From NCBI RefSeq assembly GCF_015711605.1, contig NZ_JABTEZ010000005.1, forward strand, positions 186,001 to 250,000: 64,000 nucleotides of DNA, given 5' to 3'. Position numbers and translations under genes: made by a program. Under the pieces are notes generated by a model. That model saw only the letters and a list, made by a program, of their open reading frames with translations, did no database searches and was not told where the DNA came from. The DNA is from Planomonospora sp. ID67723. GTDB taxonomy: Bacteria > Actinomycetota > Actinomycetes > Streptosporangiales > Streptosporangiaceae. This document shows positions 46,104 to 54,941 of this stretch, one piece after another (the stretch's first letter is position 1; every line of letters starts with the position of its first letter).

Positions 46104-47777
46104 CTACGACAGCCCGGAACCGCTCACCCGGAAGCCGGTCCTGCCCTCGGACGTCTCCACGGTGACCTTCCCGCCGGAACACGAGAGCGAGGGCCTGTCG
46201 GTTCCGGGCACGACCACCGTGAGCAGCGGGTCCGCGGAGGCGGGGGAGACGACCGCGGGGGCGGCCTGCTTCTTCAGGTAGGCGGGGGAGACCCAGCCCT
46301 GGTACGGGCCGGTGGCGCCGCGGACGACCTTCGAGGCGACCGGCTTGCAGGACGGCATCGAGACCTGGACCAGCGTCGCCTTCCAGCCGCTCCTGTCCTT
46401 GACCACGATCCGGCCGCCGCCGCTCGACACCGTCGACAGCTCCGGGGCGAAGTGCCAGACGTTGCGGACCTTCGAGCCGCCGGGGACGGTGTCCAGCACC
46501 GCCATCACGTCCTCACCGTGGTTGACCAGGACCGAGCGGGTGCGCGGCACGCCGTACGCCCGGTCGGTCAGCCGGAAGCTCTGCCGGTCGTCCTTGACGG
46601 AGGACGCGGTCAGGGCGGTCGAGGTCCGGGGGCGGAACCTGGCCCCGGCCACCATCGGCACGTTGTGCGCCTCGGGGGACATCGTCCAGTGGCGGTAGCC
46701 GTTGTTCTCGTAGGAGTGGAAGCCCACGTCGACCAGGACGTCGCGGCCCTGGGCGTAGTAGGTCACGCCCAGGTGGTCCTCGTGGCCGTGGTACTTGGCG
46801 CCGGGGCCGAACCGGATGGAGTAGAACGCCGAACCCGGCTTGTCCCAGGCGGTGCGGCCGTAGACGTAGCCGTTGCGGAAGACCTTCACGGTCTTCTTCG
46901 GACGGGCGTACCCGACCGGGCGCACGTCCGCTCCGCCGTCGCCGATCGGCACCATGAAGCCGTTGGGCTGGGTGGAGTGGGAGATGAAGTCCTCCAGGGA
47001 CTTCCAGCGCTCCGTGATCGAGGCGGGCACCTTGCGGCCGCACGCCCCGATGTTGTCCATGGCGACCTTGAGCCGGTCGTAGACGTAGATCGCGTAGCGG
47101 GGGGCCTGCTCGCGCAGGGCGCCCTGGGAGTCGACGTCGAGCTCGACCGTCTCGGTCAGCCGGCGGATCGCCAGGCTCGACCACTCGTCGCGGTTGTAGC
47201 GGCAGCCGATGCCGAGCAGCGCGATGTCCTGGTCGATGCCGTGGTTGTGGCCCTTCTCGTACAGCGCCGGATTGGAGAGCATCCCGGCGTGCTCGGCCAG
47301 GCTCCTGGTCAGCCAGGACGCGTCGACGTGCTTGCTGAGGCAGACCAGCGCCGGGGCGCGCAGCGCGATCGGGTGCTCCTGCCAGGCGTACGGGCTCCCG
47401 CCGCCGCGCGGGTTGTCCTGCACCCAGTCCTCGGCGATCTCGGTGGCACGGGCGAGGTAGGCCTTCTCGCCGTTGTTCTCGTAGTCGGCGACCAGCCGTC
47501 CCATCCAGCGCAGGGAGTGGAAGACCATGCTCCAGGAGCGGTTGCGGTAGGGGTCGGCCCGCCAGTCGACGTCCTTGCCCACCTTCACCGGGGCGAGGTC
47601 GAGGAACCCGACCTCGCCGCTCATGATCTCCGCCGAGGTCGGGGTCGCGGGCAGCCAGTCGCCCTGGCACTCGGCCGTGCGTTTGACCGTGCCCGTGGCC
47701 TCCGCCGTACCGGTCGTGCCGCCGATGGTGAGCAGGAGGGCGACGGAGAGTGCGAGTGCTTGTGTGCGGCGGCGCAC
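46104..47777 (-). CDS. Secreted heparinase II/III-like polysaccharide lyase
   Basis: A 557-residue exported protein: signal peptide about 1-26; an alpha-helical toroid (about 30-280, DWRADPYRNRSWSMVFHSLRWM, EKGHNHGIDQDIALLG with an NHG motif); and a beta-sandwich heparinase II/III C-terminal domain (about 300-550, FGPGAKYHGHEDHLGVTYYAQG, SYENNGYRHWTMSPEAHN). The conserved Asn/His/Tyr residues fit the alginate/heparin lyase group acting on uronic-acid polymers; the substrate is open. GTG start with GGAAGGAA upstream. Possibly acts on external or own exopolysaccharide. Confidence 0.85.
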   Translation of the reverse strand: MRRRTQALALSVALLLTIGGTTGTAEATGTVKRTAECQGDWLPATPTSAEIMSGEVGFLDLAPVKVGKDVDWRADPYRNRSWSMVFHSLRWMGRLVADYENNGEKAYLARATEIAEDWVQDNPRGGGSPYAWQEHPIALRAPALVCLSKHVDASWLTRSLAEHAGMLSNPALYEKGHNHGIDQDIALLGIGCRYNRDEWSSLAIRRLTETVELDVDSQGALREQAPRYAIYVYDRLKVAMDNIGACGRKVPASITERWKSLEDFISHSTQPNGFMVPIGDGGADVRPVGYARPKKTVKVFRNGYVYGRTAWDKPGSAFYSIRFGPGAKYHGHEDHLGVTYYAQGRDVLVDVGFHSYENNGYRHWTMSPEAHNVPMVAGARFRPRTSTALTASSVKDDRQSFRLTDRAYGVPRTRSVLVNHGEDVMAVLDTVPGGSKVRNVWHFAPELSTVSSGGGRIVVKDRSGWKATLVQVSMPSCKPVASKVVRGATGPYQGWVSPAYLKKQAAPAVVSPASADPLLTVVVPGTDRPSLSCSGGKVTVETSEGRTGFRVSGSGLS

Positions 47778-47973
47778 GCCAGTTCCTTCCGGGGCAGGTG
47801 GGAGAGCTGATTATGCTGTCCGAATCCCACCAAACCGGTCAAGCTGGGTGGCCCTCTTCTCCCGCATCGTTAGCAACTAGATGCGCGGGTGCCACCGGGG
47901 GGGCCGGGAGGGCGCCGCCCCGCTCGCGGACGGTCCCGCGACGCCCGCCGCCCCTTCCGCCGAGGGGCCCACG

Positions 47974-48591
47974 TCAGGCGGGCACCGCGGTCCCCTGGCG
48001 CGTGCTGGCCCAGATGTCCGGGCGCGGCAGCGGCTCGCCCGTCGTGACCGCGGCCGCCCACTCGGCGGTGGTGGCCACCGAGGCGAAGTTGGAGTCCATC
48101 ACCACCAGCACACCGCGGTGGACCTCCTCGGCGGTCAGGCTCCCGGACCGGTTCGACAGGGCCACCGTTCCGGTCGCGTCCGACAGGAACTCCACGCGCA
48201 TCCCCCGGTGGTAGGCGTCGCGGACGGTGGACTCGTCGCAGTTCTGCGTCATGTATCCGGCGACGGCCAGCGTGTCGATCCCTCGGGCGTCCAGCCACTG
48301 GCCGAGACCGGTCCCGGCGAAGGCGGAGGCCATCGACTTGTCCATCAGCAGGTCGTACGGCCTGCCCGCGACCTCCTCGCGCAGCTCCCATCCGTGCCCG
48401 CCGTCGGCGAAGATCGGCGACCCGGCCGGCTCGGTGTGCCGGACCACGATCACCGGAACGCCGTGCTCGCGGGCGGTGTCCATGGCCGCGAGGACGTTGG
48501 CCAGGCTCTCCTCGCGCGGCGGGTAGGCGATCGGCAGGTTGCCGGTGAAGTACTCGTTCTGGACGTCGATGACGATGAGGGCTCGCTTCAT
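47974..48591 (-). CDS. Isochorismatase-family hydrolase
   Basis: A 205-residue cysteine hydrolase with the family triad Asp9 (LIVIDVQNEY), Lys85 (LLMDKSMASAF) and Cys118 (GYMTQNCDES). Members cleave isochorismate, nicotinamide or amides; the lack of siderophore genes argues against a true isochorismatase. It lies 44 bases downstream of a GlxA-type regulator in the same direction, a pairing often seen where the regulator senses a small amide or nitrile. ATG at 48591. Confidence 0.9.
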   Translation of the reverse strand: MKRALIVIDVQNEYFTGNLPIAYPPREESLANVLAAMDTAREHGVPVIVVRHTEPAGSPIFADGGHGWELREEVAGRPYDLLMDKSMASAFAGTGLGQWLDARGIDTLAVAGYMTQNCDESTVRDAYHRGMRVEFLSDATGTVALSNRSGSLTAEEVHRGVLVVMDSNFASVATTAEWAAAVTTGEPLPRPDIWASTRQGTAVPA

Positions 48592-48635
48592 GCCGCCAGC
48601 TTCGCGGCACGGGCCGTCCGTCCGTGAGGGCCGCC

Positions 48636-49670
48636 TCAGCCACCCACCGAGAGATTCGCGCCATCCGGCCTGCCCGAGCGGCCGTTCCCGCCCGTCCGGC
48701 CCCGGTCTGCCTTTCCTCCGGCGCCGAAGGTCTCCCGGTAGGCCGTGGGGGAGACCCCCACCTGGCGACGGAAGTGCGGGCGCAGGGCCACCGCCGAGGC
48801 GAAGCCCGCCCTGCGGGCCACCCGTTCGACCGGCTCGTCCGTCGTCTCCAGCAGCCGCTGGGTGTGCAGCACCCGCTGGTGGAGCAGCCACTGCGCGGGC
48901 GTGGTCCCGGTGACCTGGCGGAAGCGCCGGTCGAAGGTGCGCCGGCTCATCAGCGCCCGGGCGGCCAGCGTGTCCACGGTGAGCTCGCGGTCCAGGTTCC
49001 GCAGGGCCCAGTCGAGGGTGTCGCCGAACGGGTCGCCGGTGGCGAGGGCCGGGACCGGATGGTCGATGTACTGCGCCTGGCCTCCGGACCGGTGGGGAGG
49101 CGTGACCAGTCCGCGGGCGATGCTGTTGGCCGCCTGGGTGCCGTACGAGCGGCGCACGAGGTGCAGGCAGAGGTCGATGCCGCCGGTGCTGCCCGCGGAG
49201 GTGAGGATGTCTCCCTCGTCCACGTAGAGCACGTCGGGGCGGACCTCGATGCGCGGGTGCATCGAGGCGAGCAGCCCGGCGTAGCGCCAGTGCGTCGTGG
49301 CCGGGCGCCCGTCCAGCAGACCGGTGGCGGCCAGCACGAATGTGCCCAGGCACAGGGAGACCACCGTCGCGCCCCCGGCGTGGGCCCGGCGCAGCGCCTC
49401 CAGGGCCTCCTCCGGGGGCGGATCGCCGGCCGACGGCCGCCGCCAGGTCGGCACGACGACCAGGTCGGCGCCGTCCACGGCGTCCAGGCCGTACGGCGCG
49501 GCGAGACTCATGCCGGCGTCCGTGCGCACCGGGCCGCCCTCGGCGGAGATCACGCGTACGTCGAACTCCGGACGGTCGTCCCGCCGCTCGCCGAACACCG
49601 CGATCGGCACCGACGCCTCGAACAGGGGGATCCGATCGAACATCAGCACCGCGACCGTCGAGAACCCCAT
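48636..49670 (-). CDS. GlxA/FtrA-type AraC-family regulator
   Basis: A 344-residue regulator: DJ-1/PfpI-like N-terminal domain (about 1-180, with the nucleophile-elbow cysteine in VVSLCLGTFVLAATG) and C-terminal AraC helix-turn-helix pair (about 225-315, LMSRRTFDRRFRQVTG and VARRAGFASAVALRPHFRRQVG), then a Gly/Arg-rich tail. It presumably activates the following isochorismatase gene. Divergent from the HD gene with 60 bases between. Confidence 0.92.
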   Translation of the reverse strand: MGFSTVAVLMFDRIPLFEASVPIAVFGERRDDRPEFDVRVISAEGGPVRTDAGMSLAAPYGLDAVDGADLVVVPTWRRPSAGDPPPEEALEALRRAHAGGATVVSLCLGTFVLAATGLLDGRPATTHWRYAGLLASMHPRIEVRPDVLYVDEGDILTSAGSTGGIDLCLHLVRRSYGTQAANSIARGLVTPPHRSGGQAQYIDHPVPALATGDPFGDTLDWALRNLDRELTVDTLAARALMSRRTFDRRFRQVTGTTPAQWLLHQRVLHTQRLLETTDEPVERVARRAGFASAVALRPHFRRQVGVSPTAYRETFGAGGKADRGRTGGNGRSGRPDGANLSVGG

Positions 49671-49730
49671 GGCGGGATCCTATCGGTGGCTGGCTTCCCG
49701 GCCACTCACCCGTGCGGGCGGCACCCCGGC

Positions 49731-50339
49731 ATGCTGGGCGGCGTGAAGCTCACCGACCTCGAGGTCCCCGAGACCCCCGCCGCCCGCGCCGCCCTGGAGG
49801 CGGCCACCGCCTACTGCTCGCCCGCCCTGCTCAACCACTCCGTCCGGTCCTACCTGTGGGCCGCCGCCTACGCCGACGCGCGCGGCATCGCCTTCGACGC
49901 CGAACTGCTCTACGTCTCGGCGATGTTCCACGACATCGGGCTGGTGGCGGAGTTCGACAGCCACACGGTCCCGTTCGAGGAGGCCGGAGGCCACGTGGCG
50001 TGGGTCTTCTGCGCGGGTGCGGGCTGGCCGGTCGAGCGCAGGGTGCGCGCCGCGGAGGTGATCGTGCGCCACATGTGGGACAAGGTGGACGTCGCCGAGG
50101 ACCCCGAGGGGCACCTGCTGGAACTCTCCACCGGCCTGGACATCTCAGGCCGGAACCCGCAGGACTGGCCCGCCGGCCTCCGGGCCGAGGTGCTCGACCG
50201 CTACCCCCGGCTCGGGATCGCCGGGGAGTTCGCCGCCTGCATCAAGGAGCAGGGGGAGCGCAAGCCGGACAGCCTCGCCGGCGGGTTCGTCCGCGGCGGC
50301 GTCGCCGAGCGCATCGCGGCCAACGCCCTGGACCGCTGA
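49731..50339 (+). CDS. HD-domain phosphohydrolase-like protein
   Basis: A 202-residue HD-superfamily protein with metal ligands His36 (LLNHSVRSYLWA), His67-Asp68 (AMFHDIGL) and later His residues (VIVRHMWDK), as in cyanamide-hydratase-like HD proteins. The substrate is unknown: the fold covers nucleotide phosphohydrolases and cyanamide hydratase. ATG at 49731 is chosen; GTG at 49743 is in frame and begins MKLTDLEVPETP. Confidence 0.82.
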   Translation: MLGGVKLTDLEVPETPAARAALEAATAYCSPALLNHSVRSYLWAAAYADARGIAFDAELLYVSAMFHDIGLVAEFDSHTVPFEEAGGHVAWVFCAGAGWPVERRVRAAEVIVRHMWDKVDVAEDPEGHLLELSTGLDISGRNPQDWPAGLRAEVLDRYPRLGIAGEFAACIKEQGERKPDSLAGGFVRGGVAERIAANALDR

Positions 50340-50438
50340 CCGCCGCCGCGGTTCCCCGGTCGGGAAGACTTCCCGCCCGGCGCCGTACGGCGGGGCGCCG
50401 CGCCGGCCCGCCCGGCGCCGCCGTACGGTGCCCGGGGG

Positions 50439-50810
50439 TCAGTCCTTGGGGCCCGTGCTCTGCACGACCTCGAACGACCAGATCTCGGAGCCGGAGGCGG
50501 CCGGGCCCTGCCCGTGCCCGTGGCCCTGCGCGGCGGCCCCGTGGCCGTGCCCCTGGGAACCGGCCCCGGCGGCGGCCTGGGCGTGGCCCCGCTGGAAGGC
50601 CTGGCTCTCGGTCCAGCGGGTGAAGTCCTCCTCCGAACGCCAGCGGGTGTAGACCATGTAGCGGTCGGTGCCCTCGACCGGGCGCAGCAGCTCGAACCAC
50701 TCGAACCCGTCGGCCGACTCCACCATCCCGGCCCGGTTGGAGAACCTGCGCTCCAGCTCCTCGCGCATCTCCGCGGGCACGGTGAGCACGTTGATCTTCA
50801 CAACTGACAT
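50439..50810 (-). CDS. Antibiotic-biosynthesis-monooxygenase/IsdG-like protein
   Basis: A 123-residue dimeric alpha-beta barrel protein. N-terminal strand MSVVKINVLTVP, helix EMREELERRFSNRAGMVES, DGFEWFELLRPV, RYMVYTRWRSEEDFTRW. The family includes heme-degrading IsdG/MhuD-type oxygenases. Odd feature: a Gly/His-rich insertion with GHGHG twice (about residues 83-102) before the last strand, possibly binding metal or heme. AGGAGG lies six bases before the ATG. Function unproven. Confidence 0.8.
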   Translation of the reverse strand: MSVVKINVLTVPAEMREELERRFSNRAGMVESADGFEWFELLRPVEGTDRYMVYTRWRSEEDFTRWTESQAFQRGHAQAAAGAGSQGHGHGAAAQGHGHGQGPAASGSEIWSFEVVQSTGPKD

Positions 50811-50968
50811 CGTCGCCTCCTCGCATGGACTTCCCGATCACCCTACGGGCCCCGTCGCGGCCCCCTCCGGCGGGGAGCGCGTGTCCCGCCGTGCGGGTCA
50901 CGGTGGTCGGCGCACCGTGCGGACGGCGGTCATCACGAGGAGGCCGGTGACGGCACTAGCCTTGTGGG

Positions 50969-51745
50969 GTGCGTATCGCGAGGTTCTCCACAGGTGACGG
51001 TGTCGGGTTCGGGGTGGTCGAGGGCGGCCCCGGCGAGGAGTTCATCTCCGGGGTCTCCGGGCACCCGTTCGGCCCGATCCAGTTCACCGGCGAGCGCCAC
51101 TCGCTCTCGCAGGTCAAGCTGCTCGCACCCATGCTGCCCAGCAAGGTCGTCGCCATCGGCAAGAACTACGCCGAGCACGCCCGCGAGATGGGCGGGGAGG
51201 TCCCCGGCGAGCCGCTGATGTTCATCAAGCCGTCCACCTCGGTGATCGGCCCGGCGGAGGCCGTCGCCTATCCGACCGGGCTCTCGGAGCGGGTCGACTT
51301 CGAGGGCGAGCTGGCCGTGGTCATCGGCAGGCTCTGCCGGGAGGTGCCCGTCGAGCGGACCCACGAAGTGATCTTCGGCTACACCTGCGCCAACGACGTC
51401 ACCGCGCGCGACCTGCAGAAGAAGGACGTGCAGTTCACCCGGGCCAAGGGGTTCGACACCTTCTGCCCGCTCGGCCCGTGGATCCAGACCGAGCTCGACC
51501 CGGCCGACCTGGGCATCACCACGGCGGTGAACGGCGAGGTCAAGCAGAGCTCGCGCACCTCCAAGCTCATGTACGACATCCCGACGCTGATCGCGCATGT
51601 GAGCGCGGTCATGACCCTCATCCCCGGCGACGTCATCCTCACCGGGACGCCCGAAGGGGTCGGCCCGCTCCAGGTCGGGGACGAGGTCAGCGTCGCCATC
51701 GAAGGTATCGGCACTCTCACCAACCGGGTGGTCTCCCGTGATTAG
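50969..51745 (+). CDS. Fumarylacetoacetate hydrolase family protein
   Basis: A 258-residue FAH-family protein with the metal ligands Glu112, Glu114 ([11 protein letters not shown]) and Asp143 ([10 protein letters not shown]), and the [12 protein letters not shown] and GTPEGVGPL segments. Relatives hydrolyse or decarboxylate acylpyruvates and oxaloacetate. Start GTG at 50969 with TAGCCT seven bases upstream indicates a leaderless mRNA. Its stop overlaps gltX by eight bases; the FAH-gltX pair is common in actinomycetes, though no metabolic link is known to me. Confidence 0.92.
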   Translation: MRIARFSTGDGVGFGVVEGGPGEEFISGVSGHPFGPIQFTGERHSLSQVKLLAPMLPSKVVAIGKNYAEHAREMGGEVPGEPLMFIKPSTSVIGPAEAVAYPTGLSERVDFEGELAVVIGRLCREVPVERTHEVIFGYTCANDVTARDLQKKDVQFTRAKGFDTFCPLGPWIQTELDPADLGITTAVNGEVKQSSRTSKLMYDIPTLIAHVSAVMTLIPGDVILTGTPEGVGPLQVGDEVSVAIEGIGTLTNRVVSRD

Positions 51746-53105
51746 GGTTCGCTTCGCTCCCTCGCCCACCGGCATGTTCCACGTCGGCGGCGCCCGCACC
51801 GCGCTGTTCAACTGGGCGCTGGCCCAGCAGGCCGGCGGCCGGTTCGTCCTGCGCATCGAGGACACCGACGCCACCCGCAACCGCCCGGAGTGGACCGAGG
51901 GCATCCTCTCGGCGCTGGCCTGGATCGGGATCAGCGAGGAGAGCCCGGTCTTCGAGGGCCCCTACTTCCAGTCGGCCTACGAGCCCCAGCACCGCGAGGC
52001 CGTCGCCAAGCTGCTCGCCGACGGCAGGGCCTACTACTGCGACTGCACCCGTGAGCTGCTCCAGGAGCGCACCGGTTCCGAGCACAAGGGCTACGACGGC
52101 TTCTGCCGCGACCGCGGCCTGGCCGAGGGCGCGGTCCGCTTCCGCACCCCCGACGAGGGCGTCACCGTCGTGGAGGACCTGATCCGCGGCCGGGTGGAGT
52201 TCCCCAACGACGCGCAGGAGGACTTCGTCATCGCGCGCAGCGACGGCTCCCCGCTGTACGTCCTGGCCAACGCCGTCGACGACATCACCCAGGGCGTCAC
52301 CCACGTGGTCCGCGGCGAGGAGCACCTGGGCAACGCCCAGCGCCAGCAGCTCCTCTGGCCCGCGCTGGGCGCCAATCCGCCGGTCTGGGCGCACCTGCCG
52401 GTGATCGTCAACGAGCAGCGCAAGAAGCTCTCCAAGCGCCGTGACAAGGTCGCCCTGGAGTCCTACCGCGAGGAGGGCTACCTGGCCGAGGCGATGGTCA
52501 ACTACCTGATGCTGCTCGGCTGGGGCCCCGGCGAGGACCGGGAGATCATGCCCTGGACCGAGATGATGCCGCTGTTCAGGCTGGAGAACGTCAACTCCGC
52601 GAGCGCCTTCTTCGACGAGAAGAAGCTGCGCGCCTTCAACGGCGAATACATCCGGGCGCTGCCGGCGGACGAGTTCGTCCGCCGCTGCGAGCCCTGGCTG
52701 GACCCGAGCTGGGACCGCGCGACCTTCGTCAAGGTCGCCGAGCTGGCCCAGACCCGCCTCGCCGTACTGTCCGAGATCAGCGCGAACGTCGACTTCCTCT
52801 TCCTGGACGAGCCGTTCTTCGACCAGGCCTCGTGGGACAAGGCGATGAAGGGCCCGGCGGAGGAGATCCTCACCGGTTACCTCGCCCGCCTGGAGACGGC
52901 GGCCATGGACCCCGACTCCCTGAAGGCCGCCCTGGAGGAGGTCGGCGCCGAGCACGGCCTCAAGCTGGGCAAGGCCCAGGCCCCGGTCCGCGTGGCGCTC
53001 ACCGGCCGGACCGTGGGCCTGCCGCTGTTCGAGTCGATCGAGGTCCTCGGCCGTGAGCGCTCGATGGAGCGGCTGCGCGCCGCCCTGACGCGGCTGCGAG
53101 GCTGA
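51738..53105 (+). CDS. gltX: Glutamyl-tRNA synthetase
   Basis: A 455-residue class I synthetase with a HIGH-like motif at His15 ([11 protein letters not shown]) and KLSKR at 230-234. It charges tRNA-Glu and, given the complete gatCAB here and no GlnRS, presumably also tRNA-Gln (non-discriminating). The GTG start lies inside the end of the FAH gene. The last 107 bases overlap, in antisense, the convergent MATE gene. tRNA-Gln and tRNA-Glu genes lie 4 kb downstream. Confidence 0.95.
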   Translation: MIRVRFAPSPTGMFHVGGARTALFNWALAQQAGGRFVLRIEDTDATRNRPEWTEGILSALAWIGISEESPVFEGPYFQSAYEPQHREAVAKLLADGRAYYCDCTRELLQERTGSEHKGYDGFCRDRGLAEGAVRFRTPDEGVTVVEDLIRGRVEFPNDAQEDFVIARSDGSPLYVLANAVDDITQGVTHVVRGEEHLGNAQRQQLLWPALGANPPVWAHLPVIVNEQRKKLSKRRDKVALESYREEGYLAEAMVNYLMLLGWGPGEDREIMPWTEMMPLFRLENVNSASAFFDEKKLRAFNGEYIRALPADEFVRRCEPWLDPSWDRATFVKVAELAQTRLAVLSEISANVDFLFLDEPFFDQASWDKAMKGPAEEILTGYLARLETAAMDPDSLKAALEEVGAEHGLKLGKAQAPVRVALTGRTVGLPLFESIEVLGRERSMERLRAALTRLRG

Positions 53106-54339
53106 GTACGGCTCCCGCCGCCATCGCCAGCCAGACGCCGGTGACGCCGAGCACCGCGCCCATCAGGTGGGCGAGGGGCACCTGGACGGCCAGGCCCGCC
53201 AGCGTGGCGGCGAGCAGCCGGGTGCCCCGCCCGCTCGCCTGGAGCACCCCGCCGAGGGCGATCAGGCCGCCGAACGGGACGAGATAGAGCGCCGTCCAGC
53301 GCAGGAACTCCACGGCCCCGGCCGCGACCGCGGGATCGCCGGTGAACAGTCCCGTCACCGGCACCGCGACCGCGTTGAGCACGGCGGCGACGGCCAGTCC
53401 GGCGGCCAGGCCGTACCGGAGCGCCGGATCGGCGGGCTCGGCGCCGGGGGGGTGCCCCGGTCCGGTCCCGGCCGTTCCCGGGGCGGGGACGCCCGCGCGG
53501 GCCGTGCGGATCATGGCGGCCTGGCGCAGCGCGTAGAACACCATCACCCCGGCCAGCATGACCTTCGTGCCGATGCCGTACCCGGCCAGCGCCGCGACCC
53601 CGAATCCGCCGATCACGTCCACCAGGAGCATGCCGGCCAGGGCCCTGGCCAGGAAGTCGCCCGACATGGGCAGGCCGGTGCGGACGATGTCCGCCGCGTC
53701 GGCCAGGCTCGCCCGGGCCCGCCGGCCGCGGGGCGCGCGCCGTGAGAGCAGGGCCAGCGCGACGGTCAGGGTGACCAGCCGGGCCAGCGCGGTGGCCAGG
53801 GCCGCACCCTGCACGCCCAGGCCGAGGCCGTAGATGAACAGCGGGTCGAGGGCGATCACCAGCGTGTTGCAGAGCAGGGCGCTGCGCATCGGCGTCCGGG
53901 TGTCGCCGTAGCCTTTGAAGATCCCGTCCACCAGGGTCTGCGCGAAGAAGACCGGGAGGGCGGCCAGGGAGACCAGGTAGAAGTCGGCGGTCAGGGCGGC
54001 CGTCGCGGTGTCGTCGGTGGACAGCAGGGCGAGCGGCTCACGCAGCAGCACTCCGGGGACCGCCACCGCGGCGGAGACGGCCGCGCAGAGCAGCCAGGCC
54101 GTACGGATCACGGGAGCGACCGGCGCCCGGCCGTCGCGCCTGCCCACCACGACGGTCGTGCCCGTGCCGACGGCCAGGACCACTCCCAGGGCGAGGTACT
54201 CGGTGGTGGTCGCGATCGTCACCGCGGCCACGGCGGCGCTGCCCAGGCCGGAGACCCAGAGCAGGTCGATGAGGCCGACCGCGACCACGGCGGCCAGCAG
54301 TTCCACGTAGACGGGCAGGGCGAGACGGATCAGCTTCAC
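52999..54339 (-). CDS. MATE-family efflux transporter
   Basis: A 446-residue MATE exporter with about 12 membrane segments in two halves ([64 protein letters not shown]), using an ion gradient to expel organic cations or drugs. A Gly/Pro-rich loop separates the halves. GTG at 54339 has AGAGG upstream. The Arg/Ala-rich last 35 residues are antisense to the end of gltX. Divergent from a PadR gene with a strong dyad between, so probably under PadR control. Confidence 0.9.
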   Translation of the reverse strand: MKLIRLALPVYVELLAAVVAVGLIDLLWVSGLGSAAVAAVTIATTTEYLALGVVLAVGTGTTVVVGRRDGRAPVAPVIRTAWLLCAAVSAAVAVPGVLLREPLALLSTDDTATAALTADFYLVSLAALPVFFAQTLVDGIFKGYGDTRTPMRSALLCNTLVIALDPLFIYGLGLGVQGAALATALARLVTLTVALALLSRRAPRGRRARASLADAADIVRTGLPMSGDFLARALAGMLLVDVIGGFGVAALAGYGIGTKVMLAGVMVFYALRQAAMIRTARAGVPAPGTAGTGPGHPPGAEPADPALRYGLAAGLAVAAVLNAVAVPVTGLFTGDPAVAAGAVEFLRWTALYLVPFGGLIALGGVLQASGRGTRLLAATLAGLAVQVPLAHLMGAVLGVTGVWLAMAAGAVLSLAAASGRRAAAPSSAHGRGPRSTRTAAGPRSGR

Positions 54340-54342
54340 ACT

Positions 54343-54374
54343 TACCTCTATTCGAGTTATCTCGTTTAGAGGTA
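54343..54374. promoter_or_regulatory. Dyad between MATE and PadR genes
   Basis: TACCTCTA (54343-54350) / TAGAGGTA (54367-54374) with an inner CGAG-TTAT-CTCG, centred between the two divergent starts. It overlaps the MATE ribosome site region and the upstream part of the PadR promoter: likely PadR operator. Confidence 0.65.
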
Positions 54375-54392
54375 TAGCGATACGATGCGCCC

Positions 54393-54929
54393 ATGGCAAG
54401 CGGTGACCTGACCTTGTCGATCCTCGGTCTCCTCGGAGAGGGGCCGATGCACGGTTACGAGCTCAAGGCCCGCATCCACCAGTTGAGCGGGCACATCCGG
54501 CCGGTCAGCGACGGCGCCCTCTATCCCGCGATCGCCCGGCTGGAGAAGGCCGGGCTGGTGGAGCGGCACGAGGAGGAGGGGACGGGGGCCGCCCGCCGTC
54601 AGGTCCTCACCCTGACCGACGCCGGGCGGGCCGAGCTGCACCGGCGGCTGCGCGAGCCGGACGACCTCGACATCAGCGACCAGACCCGGTTCTTCGGTCT
54701 GCTGACCTTCCTGTCCCAGCTCCCCGACCGCGCCGCCCAGGCCCGGGTGCTCCGCCGCCGCCTGGACTTCCTGCGGACGCCCGCGAGCTTCTTCTACGAG
54801 GGCGGCAGGCCCCAGCGGGCCGAGGAGGTCCCCGACCCGTTCCGCCGCGGCATGCTCCTCGTCGCCCGTGCCACCGGCACCGCGGAGAAGCGGTGGCTGG
54901 AGGAGATCCTCGCGGAGCTGGAGCCCTGA
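54393..54929 (+). CDS. PadR-family transcriptional regulator
   Basis: A 178-residue PadR protein: winged helix (about 1-85, LTLSILGLLGEGPMHGYELKARI, RPVSDGALYPAIARLEKAGLV) and a helical C-terminal domain of the Vir_act_alpha_C type (about 95-175). TACGAT six bases before the ATG is a fitting -10 for a leaderless mRNA. It probably represses the divergent MATE gene and itself through the dyad at 54343-54374. Confidence 0.93.
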   Translation: MASGDLTLSILGLLGEGPMHGYELKARIHQLSGHIRPVSDGALYPAIARLEKAGLVERHEEEGTGAARRQVLTLTDAGRAELHRRLREPDDLDISDQTRFFGLLTFLSQLPDRAAQARVLRRRLDFLRTPASFFYEGGRPQRAEEVPDPFRRGMLLVARATGTAEKRWLEEILAELEP

Positions 54930-54941
54930 CGGGCTGAGACG

